Shown one piece after another: positions 1 to 7,435 of a stretch of 64,000 nucleotides of DNA. This stretch comes from Paenibacillus sp. MMS20-IR301. Its GTDB lineage: Bacteria; Bacillota; Bacilli; Paenibacillales; Paenibacillaceae. A program made the translations under genes and the position numbers. The notes beneath the pieces are model-generated. The model ran no database searches. It had not been told where the DNA came from and saw only the letters and a list, made by a program, of their open reading frames with translations. Each line of letters starts with the position of its first letter. Position 1 is the first letter of the stretch. Location: the NCBI RefSeq assembly GCF_032302195.1, contig NZ_CP135275.1, forward strand, positions 1-64,000. The letters are read 5' to 3'.

Positions 1-173
1 GAATAGCGTCAATTTCCTTTCAGCGGCTGCTTGGCTGAGGGTTATTGGCGCTTTTTGTATTTTGGGGTTATTTTGTGCATGCTTCTCCGTTCGCGGTTAT
101 TTTGCGGCAGGCATACATATACTTACTTAGTACTGAAGCCAGTCCAGAATGACCGCAAGGAGTGTGTACTCTA

Positions 174-1241
174 ATGGAGCAATGGTCGCAAAGTAAATGG
201 TTCCGCTGGATGATCGGCGTACTGCTCTCCCTGATCATTCTGTATTTCGTCTGGCTGCTCCGCCCGATGCTGCAAGGGATATTCCTGTTTCTAAAAGCGA
301 TCCTTGCCCCGTTCCTGGCGGCGATGATCATCTCATATGTGCTGAATCCGGTCGTAAGCCTGCTGTCCCGGAGAAAAATGCCGCGCAGTGTGGCCGTCCT
401 GCTGATCTATGCGGTGTTCCTGACCTCCCTCGCGGTGATCCTCATTAACCTGATTCCGATGTTCATTGAGCAGCTGGAGGAGCTGAACGAGCATCTGCCG
501 GAGATGACCCTGCATGCCCAGGGGCTGATGCGCGGGATGAATTCCCGGCTGATTCCGCCCGGTGTGGAGCTGGGGATGAATAACTGGTTCTATCAGCTGG
601 AGAACCGCCTGGCCGAAGGCATCTCCCACTTCCTGGACAATATCGCCTCGACCATCGGTGTCCTGTTCAATGCGTTCATTGTGCCGTTCCTGGTGTTCTA
701 CATCCTGAAGGACTTCGATGTGTTCGAGCGGACGGTGGTTTCCTGCCTGCCCCGGTCCCGCCGCAAGTCGATTGTCACCCTGCTGAAGGATATCGATGAG
801 GCGCTGGGCAACTACATCCGCGGACAATTTCTGGTCTGCATCATCATCGGGGTACTGGCCTATATCGGTTACATTATTATTGGTATGCCTTATGCGCTGC
901 TGTTCGCCTGTGTTGTGGCGGTTTTTAATATTGTTCCTTATATGGGGCCTTTTCTGGGAGCTGCCCCAGCCGTTGTAATGGCCTCGACCCTCTCGTGGCG
1001 GCTCGTCCTGCTGGTGGCTGTGGTGAATACGCTGTGCCAGATGCTGGAGAGCAACGTCATTTCGCCGCAGGTGGTCGGACGGAAGCTGCATCTTCATCCG
1101 CTGCTGATTATCTTCGCCCTGCTGGTCGGCGGGGAGATTGCCGGCATGATCGGACTGATTCTTGCCGTGCCGTTCTTTGCCGCGGGCAAGGTAGTCATTC
1201 AGCATATCATTGCGTATTACATCCGCAGGCGGCCGGCCTAA
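174..1241 (+). CDS. AI-2E family transporter (PerM/YrrI-like membrane protein)
   Basis: Predicted 355-residue multi-pass membrane protein of the AI-2E/PerM family (Pfam PF01594). Members are proposed exporters of autoinducer-2 or other small solutes; the substrate here cannot be read from sequence. Hydrophobic segments lie near residues 8-30, 35-65 and 68-90, followed by a hydrophilic middle part, a segment near 155-180 and a cluster of hydrophobic helices in the C-terminal half (about 215-340), which is the family layout. A GTG at 162 is in frame but overlaps the AAGGAG ribosome site at 157-162, so ATG 174 is the better start. The gene precedes the leuS T-box and is transcribed in the same direction, but leuS has its own promoter at 1265. 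The ORF is intact. Confidence 0.88.
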   Translation: MEQWSQSKWFRWMIGVLLSLIILYFVWLLRPMLQGIFLFLKAILAPFLAAMIISYVLNPVVSLLSRRKMPRSVAVLLIYAVFLTSLAVILINLIPMFIEQLEELNEHLPEMTLHAQGLMRGMNSRLIPPGVELGMNNWFYQLENRLAEGISHFLDNIASTIGVLFNAFIVPFLVFYILKDFDVFERTVVSCLPRSRRKSIVTLLKDIDEALGNYIRGQFLVCIIIGVLAYIGYIIIGMPYALLFACVVAVFNIVPYMGPFLGAAPAVVMASTLSWRLVLLVAVVNTLCQMLESNVISPQVVGRKLHLHPLLIIFALLVGGEIAGMIGLILAVPFFAAGKVVIQHIIAYYIRRRPA

Positions 1242-1264
1242 AGGGCAGGTATATTGTTAAATCA

Positions 1265-1294
1265 TTGACGGTACATGTATCTTTTGGTTATAAT
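1265..1294 (+). promoter_or_regulatory. Sigma-A promoter of the leuS T-box transcript
   Basis: TTGACG at 1265-1270, an 18 bp spacer and a perfect TATAAT at 1289-1294. It lies directly upstream of the T-box leader, so transcription would start near 1301 and the untranslated leader would be about 630 nt. Confidence 0.75.
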
Positions 1295-1332
1295 GTGGTG
1301 AATATTACGAGTAACAGGCAGTACACATAGCA

Positions 1333-1626
1333 GTGCGATGAAGAGGAGTATTAATTCGTGAGACCGTTATTGCAGAGAGCCGGCACCTCAGGTGCGAGCC
1401 GGTTAACGGGCCGCAGTGAACTCACCTCCGAGTAACGGCGCAAGCCGCAGGGTCCTTAAGCTTCACAGCCGGGGTCCGCGTGTCAAAGGCCGTCGATTCA
1501 CCCCCGCTAAAGGGTGTCAAAGTGAGTGCCGGACAAAGTATGTCCGCCGCTAACTAGGGTGGTACCACGGGAATTCAAACCTCTCGTCCCTAGCGATTAT
1601 ACGCTAGGGATGGGAGGTTTTTTTGC
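1333..1626 (+). ncRNA. T-box leader (tRNA-Leu sensing) of leuS
   Basis: A T-box riboswitch senses uncharged tRNA and permits read-through of a leader terminator. The near-invariant T-box sequence is at 1555-1569 (AGGGTGGTACCACGG). A long Stem I precedes it. In the specifier loop the context GTGAA-CTC-ACC puts the specifier codon CTC (leucine) at 1421-1423, matching the downstream leuS. The intrinsic terminator is at 1577-1625, and its 5' arm overlaps the sequence that would form the antiterminator with the T-box. Presence of T-box, specifier and terminator in order, upstream of the cognate synthetase, makes the call secure. The exact 5' edge is approximate. Confidence 0.95.
1577..1625 (+). 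terminator. T-box regulated terminator
   Basis: The arms AACCTC and GAGGTT flank an inner stem CCCTAGCG/CGCTAGGG and are followed by seven T. It is formed when tRNA-Leu is charged, giving premature termination before leuS. Confidence 0.9.
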
Positions 1627-1738
1627 GGTTCGCTGTCCTCCCGGCCCGGCGAATCATGGGGGACGCTTGGACTTTGCTGTTCCGCCAGGAGAACAGATGG
1701 GGTTAACAAAAGTTACAGAGAAACGGAACGGAGAGAAA

Positions 1739-1844
1739 TTTTGGAGCTGTAGAAACGAAGTGTTCGCCTTTATTCTCGGATTTCTACCGCTAGCGGCGGT
1801 TCAAATCAAGAAATCGGAGAATAACAGCGATCGGAAGCCCAAAA
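1739..1844 (+). repeat. Structured intergenic element R1, copy a (106 nt)
   Basis: First of two copies in this window (other at 20418-20524). Four nested helices can be drawn. P1 pairs 1739-1748 with 1836-1844 (TTTTGGAGCT with AGCCCAAAA). P2 is a hairpin at 1752-1765 (GAAAC, loop GAA, GT, bulged G, TTC). P3 pairs 1773-1785 with 1809-1821. P4 is ACCGC/GCGGT at 1786-1800. It lies between the T-box terminator and leuS, on the leuS-coding strand, so it should be part of the read-through transcript. I do not recognise it as a named RNA family. Confidence 0.75.
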
Positions 1845-1931
1845 CTTTTTTGGAGTGAAGCTAATCTCGTAACTCTTTTTTTAAACAAATAGTACGACCT
1901 AAGACAGCAACACTCCAAGGAGGAGCAGAAG

Positions 1932-4364
1932 ATGAGCGACATTAAAATTGGCTACAACGCCCAATCCATCGAGCCCAAGTGGCAGAAATTCTGGGATGAG
2001 AACAAGACCTTCAAGACTAGTGAGGAAGCAGGCAAGCCGAAGTTCTACGCTCTGGATATGTTCCCGTATCCTTCCGGCGCAGGACTGCATGTAGGGCACC
2101 CTGAGGGCTATACCGCCACAGATATCGTCTCCCGCTTCAAACGGATGCGCGGCTACAACGTGCTGCACCCGATGGGCTGGGATGCATTCGGACTTCCGGC
2201 AGAGCAGTATGCGATGGATACCGGTCAGCATCCGCGCGATATTACGTTTAAGAACATTGACAATTTCCGCCGCCAGATCAAGTCGCTGGGCTTCTCCTAC
2301 GACTGGGACCGCGAGATCAGCACAACCGATCCGGGTTACTACAAATGGACACAGTGGATCTTCATCCAGCTGTATAACCGGGGCCTGGCTTATGTGGCCG
2401 AAGTGTCCGTGAACTGGTGTGAAGCGCTGGGAACGGTTCTGGCGAATGAAGAGGTTATTGACGGCAAAAGCGAGCGCGGCGGCCACCCCGTGGTGCGCAG
2501 ACCGATGCGCCAGTGGATTCTGAAAATTACCGAATATGCTGACCGTCTGCTCGAGGATCTGGATGAGCTGGACTGGGAAGAGAGCATCAAGGATATGCAG
2601 CGCAACTGGATCGGCAAATCGACAGGCGCTGAGGTGACTTTTGCCATTGAAGGGCATGAGGCTGCACTTGAAGTGTTCACTACCCGTCCGGACACCTTGT
2701 TCGGAGCAAGCTATTGCGTATTGGCCCCGGAACATAAGCTGGTGGATGTCATTACGACAGAGGACCAGAAAGCAGCCGTTGCCGACTACCGCGACAAAGC
2801 ATCCCGCAAGAGTGACCTGGAACGTACGGATCTGGCCAAGGAGAAGAGCGGTGTGTTCACCGGCGCTTATGCCGTCAATCCGGTAAACGGTGCACAGGTG
2901 CCGATCTGGATTGCCGATTACGTGCTGGCTGGCTACGGTACCGGAGCCATTATGGCCGTTCCGGGCCATGACAGCCGTGACTGGGAATTCGCCAAGCAGT
3001 TCGGCCTGAACATTGTAGAAGTTGTGCAGGGCGGCAACATTGAAGAGGAAGCCTATGCCGGCGACGGACCGCATGTGAATTCCGGATTCCTCGACGGCCT
3101 GTCTAATGCTGAAGCAATCGCGAAGATGACCGCCTGGCTGGAAGAGAAGGGCAGCGGCAAAGGCAAAGTAACCTACCGCCTGCGCGACTGGCTGTTCAGC
3201 CGCCAGCGTTACTGGGGTGAGCCGATTCCGATTCTGCATCTGGAAGACGGCACGATGAAGACAGTTCCTGTAGACCAGCTGCCGCTGGTACTGCCGGATG
3301 TGGATGCCATCAAGCCTTCCGGTACCGGTGAATCCCCGCTGGCGAATGTGACCGAGTGGGTGGAAACGGTGGATCCGGAGACCGGCATGAAAGCCCGCCG
3401 CGAGACGAATACCATGCCGCAATGGGCCGGCAGCTGCTGGTACTACCTGCGTTATATCGATCCGCACAATGATCAGGAGCTGTGTTCACCTGCGAAGCAG
3501 AAGGAATGGCTGCCGGTTGACCTGTACATCGGCGGTGCAGAGCATGCGGTGCTTCACCTGCTGTATGCCCGCTTCTGGCACAAGGTGCTGTACGATATCG
3601 GCGTAGTCGATACGAAGGAGCCGTTCCACAAGCTGGTGAACCAGGGGATGATCCTGGGGAACAACAATGAGAAGATGAGTAAATCGCGCGGCAATGTCAT
3701 CAACCCCGATGAGATCGTAGAAGCTTACGGTGCAGACACACTGCGTGTGTATGAAATGTTCATGGGGCCGCTGGAAGCCACTAAGCCTTGGAATGAAAAA
3801 GGCGTGGAAGGCATCCACCGCTTCCTCTCCCGTGTATGGCGCCTGTTCGTGAACGAGGACGGCAGCCTGAGCGCGAAGATTACGGCGGGTGGCGGCAGTG
3901 ATGAATTCAAACGTACCTGGCACAAGACGCTGAAGAAGGTAACCGAGGACTTCGAATCTTTGCGCTTCAACACAGCGATCAGCCAGCTGATGATCTTCAT
4001 CAACGATGCTTACAAGCAGGAGAGCCTGTCCAAGGAAGCGGCAGAGCAGTTCGTGCAGATGCTGTCGCCGCTGGCACCGCATATTGCCGAAGAGCTGTGG
4101 CAGCTGCTGGGACACGAAGGAAGCATCAGCTACGTCGCCTGGCCGGCATATGATGAAGCCTGGACGGTGGACGCAGAGGTTGAAATCGTCGTGCAGGTTA
4201 ACGGTAAAATCGTGCAGCGCGCCCTGATTCCGCTTGCAATGGGCCAGCAGGAGATGCAGGACCATGCACTGGCGCTGCCTAATGTGCAGGCTGCTACCCA
4301 AGGCAAAACCGTACGTAAAATTATTGCCGTACCCGGCAAGCTGGTAAATATCGTAGTGGGTTAA
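1932..4364 (+). CDS. leuS: Leucyl-tRNA synthetase
   Basis: Class Ia cytosolic aminoacyl-tRNA synthetase that charges tRNA-Leu; 810 residues, the usual bacterial length. The ATP-binding HIGH motif appears as HVGH near residues 52-55 ([15 protein letters not shown] context). The second signature KMSKS is near residue 580 ([10 protein letters not shown]). Between them lies the CP1 editing domain, about residues 225-430, with the threonine-rich [10 protein letters not shown] stretch that recognises misacylated tRNA. The C-terminal anticodon-binding and appended domains are complete. ATG 1932 has a GGAGGAG site about 8 bases upstream. Expression is controlled by the T-box at 1333-1626, with a further structured element R1a in the leader. 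Confidence 0.98.
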   Translation: MSDIKIGYNAQSIEPKWQKFWDENKTFKTSEEAGKPKFYALDMFPYPSGAGLHVGHPEGYTATDIVSRFKRMRGYNVLHPMGWDAFGLPAEQYAMDTGQHPRDITFKNIDNFRRQIKSLGFSYDWDREISTTDPGYYKWTQWIFIQLYNRGLAYVAEVSVNWCEALGTVLANEEVIDGKSERGGHPVVRRPMRQWILKITEYADRLLEDLDELDWEESIKDMQRNWIGKSTGAEVTFAIEGHEAALEVFTTRPDTLFGASYCVLAPEHKLVDVITTEDQKAAVADYRDKASRKSDLERTDLAKEKSGVFTGAYAVNPVNGAQVPIWIADYVLAGYGTGAIMAVPGHDSRDWEFAKQFGLNIVEVVQGGNIEEEAYAGDGPHVNSGFLDGLSNAEAIAKMTAWLEEKGSGKGKVTYRLRDWLFSRQRYWGEPIPILHLEDGTMKTVPVDQLPLVLPDVDAIKPSGTGESPLANVTEWVETVDPETGMKARRETNTMPQWAGSCWYYLRYIDPHNDQELCSPAKQKEWLPVDLYIGGAEHAVLHLLYARFWHKVLYDIGVVDTKEPFHKLVNQGMILGNNNEKMSKSRGNVINPDEIVEAYGADTLRVYEMFMGPLEATKPWNEKGVEGIHRFLSRVWRLFVNEDGSLSAKITAGGGSDEFKRTWHKTLKKVTEDFESLRFNTAISQLMIFINDAYKQESLSKEAAEQFVQMLSPLAPHIAEELWQLLGHEGSISYVAWPAYDEAWTVDAEVEIVVQVNGKIVQRALIPLAMGQQEMQDHALALPNVQAATQGKTVRKIIAVPGKLVNIVVG

Positions 4365-4381
4365 GCGAAGAACGCAATTCT

Positions 4382-4420
4382 GCCCGCAGCAACGGAGGTT
4401 TCCGTGCTGCGGGCTTTATT
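4382..4420 (+). terminator. Intrinsic terminator of leuS
   Basis: GCCCGCAGCA pairs with TGCTGCGGGC at 4405-4414, followed by TTTATT. Confidence 0.85.
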
Positions 4421-4492
4421 GGTTTCGGCAGGGGGCAGGAAGCGGTCAGCCGTGCCTGCGGCATCCGGGAGTGCCGGGCGGGGGAGTCCATT

Positions 4493-5344
4493 CTAGCGGT
4501 CAAGCGGACTCTGGGCAATGCCGCTGTGATGGCCGAACAGCTCGTCGAGCTTCTCCACATCCTCGTCATATTTGCCGTGAGTGGTTGTGATCAGGCGTTC
4601 GAAGACGCCTTCCAGACTGCTGCGCAGATGATTCAGTGCTTCTGCTGTAATGCCTCCGCGGACAGCCACCCGCTCCTGCAGCTCCTGCGGGGTAAACGAC
4701 CCTTCTGTCAGCAGCTTGCCTGTACCGAGCAGCATTTCACCGGCCAGACGGCTGATCAAAGCCTCGTCGATACCTGTCGATTCTACCGCCGCTTCAATCC
4801 ACCGCTCCAAAAAATAGCTGAGGAATGCCGGGCCGCAGCTGGAGAAATCTGAAGCAATCCGGGTATGGCTCTCCGGGATTTCCTCCGGGACGCCTATGAA
4901 AGACAAGAGCTGCAGCAGCAGCAGCCTGTCTTTGTTATGAAGCCTGCTGCCGAATATGCAAAGTGAAGTCCCGCTATTGACGCAGTGGGTGATGCTGGGA
5001 ATGACCTTGGCAATTTTAGACGGCAAAGCGGATTCCAGATGGTAGAGCTGGACCGGGCTTGTAATAGATACGACGATCTGATCGCTGCGCAGATAGGTTG
5101 CGATTTCGTCGGTCAGTTGTTTGAACTGCAGCGGCTTCACACAGATAAATAAAATATCACTTTTGGCCGCAGTCTCCCCGTTACTGCAAATGGAGATGCC
5201 CGGATGGCGCTTCTGGAGCTGCAGCAGCCGGTCCTGACTGCGGTTTGCAGCCAGCACTTCGCCCGGTGCAAGCGCCCCTGAAGAGAGAAAGGCATCGATG
5301 AGCAGACCGCCCATGCTGCCTGTTCCAATAAATCCAACCTTCAT
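4493..5344 (-). CDS. comER: ComER, pyrroline-5-carboxylate reductase-like late competence protein
   Basis: 283-residue member of the ProC/P5CR superfamily. The N-terminal Rossmann motif GFIGTGSMGG (residues 4-13) binds NAD(P)H, and the C-terminal half is the helical dimerisation domain of the family. It lies divergently next to comEA, exactly where Bacillus comER lies beside comEABC. In B. subtilis comER is not required for DNA uptake, so its role in competence is uncertain. Longer in-frame starts exist up to 5425, but ATG 5344 has a strong AAGGAGGT site about 8 bases upstream and begins directly at the Rossmann strand. An ordinary proline-biosynthesis ProC is an alternative reading; position favours ComER. 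Confidence 0.85.
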   Translation of the reverse strand: MKVGFIGTGSMGGLLIDAFLSSGALAPGEVLAANRSQDRLLQLQKRHPGISICSNGETAAKSDILFICVKPLQFKQLTDEIATYLRSDQIVVSITSPVQLYHLESALPSKIAKVIPSITHCVNSGTSLCIFGSRLHNKDRLLLLQLLSFIGVPEEIPESHTRIASDFSSCGPAFLSYFLERWIEAAVESTGIDEALISRLAGEMLLGTGKLLTEGSFTPQELQERVAVRGGITAEALNHLRSSLEGVFERLITTTHGKYDEDVEKLDELFGHHSGIAQSPLDR

Positions 5345-5485
5345 CCTGTGGTTACCTCCTTTCTGATGCTGCTTGTGCTTACAGGAATACTCTTCGTTAA
5401 ATGTATGCAGTACAGCCTTGGACAAATGACAGGTTTTGCAGGTGTTTATGAATAAAATTCCAATTTAATGGAGGAGGACAAATGG

Positions 5486-6256
5486 ATGAGCAAAAGAGTG
5501 ATCGGCAGCGTCATTGCTGCTGCCCTGCTCGGCGGAGGGCTGGTCTGGGCTGCAGATCATAGAGCGGCGGACGGTATCGCCGGCTGGGAGACGCTGAATG
5601 TTAGTATGGCGCAGGCGCTTGGAGCGGCGGAGGATGGGAAGGTAATAGCTGCAGCAGCGGGTGGAGCGGCCGGGGCGGGAAACGGCGGAGGAAGCGGTGA
5701 GGTGAGCGGGAACGGCGGAGGGAACGGGACTGCGGGCGGAGCGGCGGGAGGTGGGAGTGGCAATAGCGGAGTGCCAGCAGGAACTGGTGCAGTAGGTGCT
5801 GCTGGCGGGGGGATGGCGGGAGCAGGGAATGGTGCAGCAGAAGCGGTGAAGAGTGCTGGAGATTCTGCCGTTAGCGCAGGTGCGGTTGGAGCGGAGAACG
5901 GCGGAACGGCAGCAGGGACAACTGCTGGAGATTCTAACGCAAGCGGGGGGACAGCGGGAGTAGTGGAGGGCGGCGGGGCAGCTGCAGCTGACGGCGGCGG
6001 AATAACAGGAAATACAGGAAACGGGCCGGCTGCTAATAGTGCTGCACAGCCCGTAGCTGCTGACGGCAGGATCAATGTAAATCTGGCCGATGCCAGAGTT
6101 CTGATGGATTTGCCGGGCATCGGGGAGAAGAAGGCACAGGCTATTATCGACTACCGCAGCAGCAAAGGAGCGTTCCGCAGCTTAAGCGACCTGGGCAAGG
6201 TGAAGGGAATCGGGCCGAAGCTGCTGGAGCAGCTGAAGCCGCTGGTGGGATTTTGA
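5486..6256 (+). CDS. comEA: ComEA-like DNA receptor with long Gly/Ala linker
   Basis: 256-residue membrane-anchored DNA-binding protein of the DNA-uptake machinery. An N-terminal hydrophobic anchor (about residues 2-22) is followed by a very long low-complexity linker rich in Gly, Ala, Ser and Asn (about 45-185). The C-terminal 65 residues form the ComEA helix-hairpin-helix domain (INVNLADARVLMDLPGIGEK, then IGPKLLEQL), which binds double-stranded DNA. The usual ComEA of Bacillus carries an SLBB/oligomerisation domain between anchor and HhH; none is recognisable here and the linker occupies its place. ATG 5468 overlaps the GGAGGAGG site, so ATG 5486 is preferred. comEB and comEC follow on the same strand after a 490 bp gap. 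Confidence 0.88.
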   Translation: MSKRVIGSVIAAALLGGGLVWAADHRAADGIAGWETLNVSMAQALGAAEDGKVIAAAAGGAAGAGNGGGSGEVSGNGGGNGTAGGAAGGGSGNSGVPAGTGAVGAAGGGMAGAGNGAAEAVKSAGDSAVSAGAVGAENGGTAAGTTAGDSNASGGTAGVVEGGGAAAADGGGITGNTGNGPAANSAAQPVAADGRINVNLADARVLMDLPGIGEKKAQAIIDYRSSKGAFRSLSDLGKVKGIGPKLLEQLKPLVGF

Positions 6257-6280
6257 ACCCGGCATCCCGCAGAGCATCAG

Positions 6281-6343
6281 CACCGGCATCCGTAAAGGCA
6301 CCGGCATCCGTAAGGGCACAGGCACCGGCAAAGGCACCGGTAA
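6281..6343 (+). repeat. Short tandem repeat, 18 bp period
   Basis: Three units of 18 bp (CACCGGCATCCGTAAAGG and variants) plus a partial fourth, just 3' of comEA. The third unit differs at several positions. No coding function is seen, because the reading frame after comEA is closed. Confidence 0.7.
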
Positions 6344-6463
6344 AAACCTAAATTACTTTGCTGGTCTTTTCGGTTAACCGGTAATTTTTGGCCAGTTGGT
6401 AATTGAACGGGAAAGTACCACTTTTCATGGATGCCGGAATTTTGCGAAGAAGCTGCTACAGAC

Positions 6464-6656
6464 GGAAACAGTTGGATTTTTTACACTTAATTTCTGTGTT
6501 CATCCTTAAATTTCTGAAATAGATGGATTTTTGTCACTTAATAATGTCCATATGCCATTGGAGATCCAAGTTCATAAGAATTAAGTGTTGTTTATCCAAC
6601 TATTTCAGGATACCGGGGGATTTCTGCTGAATTAGTTGGAGTTGTTCCATCTAATG
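6464..6656. repeat. Four-unit intergenic repeat R2, copy a
   Basis: Two direct units (core TTGGATTTTTTACACTTAAT and variants) begin their GGA at 6474 and 6525, 51 bp apart. Two inverted units have their TCC ending at 6597 and 6648, again 51 bp apart. The inner distance from the second GGA to the first TCC end is 72 bp. It fills the gap between comEA and comEB. The same arrangement recurs at 36988-37192. Confidence 0.75.
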
Positions 6657-6751
6657 CCTCTGGCTGCGCAATTGCGGGCATTGTCCTAGTGAATCACCCG
6701 GCTACTATGTTACAATAATGAACAACTATTTAGAGAAAGTGGAGATTGCTG

Positions 6752-7270
6752 ATGACTGTGGCTTACCGCAAGGACTGGGATACCTATTTCATGGATATCG
6801 CCTGTATGGTCTCCACCCGTTCGCGCTGTCCCCGCCGCCATGTCGGTGCGGTGCTGGTACAGGGCAAGAAGCTGCTGGGTACCGCCTATAACGGTGCGCC
6901 GATGGGGGTTCCGGATTGCTCGGAGGCAGGCTGCATGCTTTCTGAACAATTTGAGCGGGAGATCATTGATGGAGTAGAGACTATGGTGAAGAAGCAGCGC
7001 TGCATCCGGACGATTCATGCCGAGCAGAACCTGCTGCTGTTCACAGACCGGAGCGACCGCGAAGGCAGTACCGTTTATGTTACGGACGAGCCTTGCTGGA
7101 CCTGCGCCAATATGCTGGCTAACAGCGGAATTGTAGAGATTGTGTATTTGCGGCCTTACCGCAAGGATATGAAGAAGGTGGAAGCGATGATGGCTTCCAA
7201 GGGTATCGTGTTCCGCCAGCTCGGGAAATACGAGCCGCCGAAGGAAACGATGATCTCAATATCTGAATAG
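6752..7270 (+). CDS. comEB: ComEB, deoxycytidylate (dCMP) deaminase family
   Basis: 172-residue zinc-dependent dCMP deaminase, converting dCMP to dUMP for thymidylate synthesis. The catalytic HAE (His and Glu near residues 89-91, in RTIHAEQN) and the zinc-binding PCWTC motif near residue 113 are both present. An N-terminal cysteine cluster (RSRCPRRHVGAVLV, then CSEAGC) fits the longer Bacillus/phage-type enzymes. It sits between comEA and comEC as in Bacillus, where ComEB is not essential for DNA transport. A TTG at 6746 is in frame, but ATG 6752 with AAAGTGGAG upstream is preferred. A terminator-like hairpin follows at 7331. Confidence 0.93.
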   Translation: MTVAYRKDWDTYFMDIACMVSTRSRCPRRHVGAVLVQGKKLLGTAYNGAPMGVPDCSEAGCMLSEQFEREIIDGVETMVKKQRCIRTIHAEQNLLLFTDRSDREGSTVYVTDEPCWTCANMLANSGIVEIVYLRPYRKDMKKVEAMMASKGIVFRQLGKYEPPKETMISISE

Positions 7271-7330
7271 CCGGCGGTAACGGTGCTGCCGGTAATCAAG
7301 CAGAATGGAATAAGCAATAATCCCGGAGGA

Positions 7331-7373
7331 AGAACCTCTGCACACGCTGGATTGGCGTAGGCAGAGGTTCTTT
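7331..7373 (+). terminator. Probable terminator/attenuator between comEB and comEC
   Basis: AGAACCTCTGC (7331-7341) pairs perfectly with GCAGAGGTTCT (7361-7371). The following T-run is short (TTTGCCGTTT), so it may be leaky and allow read-through to comEC. Confidence 0.6.
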
Positions 7374-7435
7374 GCCGTTTCACGCCGGGGGGCGGGAATG
7401 GTGAGGGAGTGTCAAGGAAATGTATGGAGGGAGAG

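Noticed and set aside
1..150. Three GGTTATT motifs (40, 66, 95) reminiscent of the R3 CGTTATT unit
   Set aside because: Spacing of 26 and 29 bp does not fit the R3 geometry, and no CGGAC core is present.
1526..1858. 110-codon ORF over the T-box terminator
   Set aside because: It spans the T-box and R1a structures and has no ribosome site.
5557..6120. Pro/Ala-rich frame opposite comEA
   Set aside because: It is the complement of the Gly/Ala linker and has no start signal.
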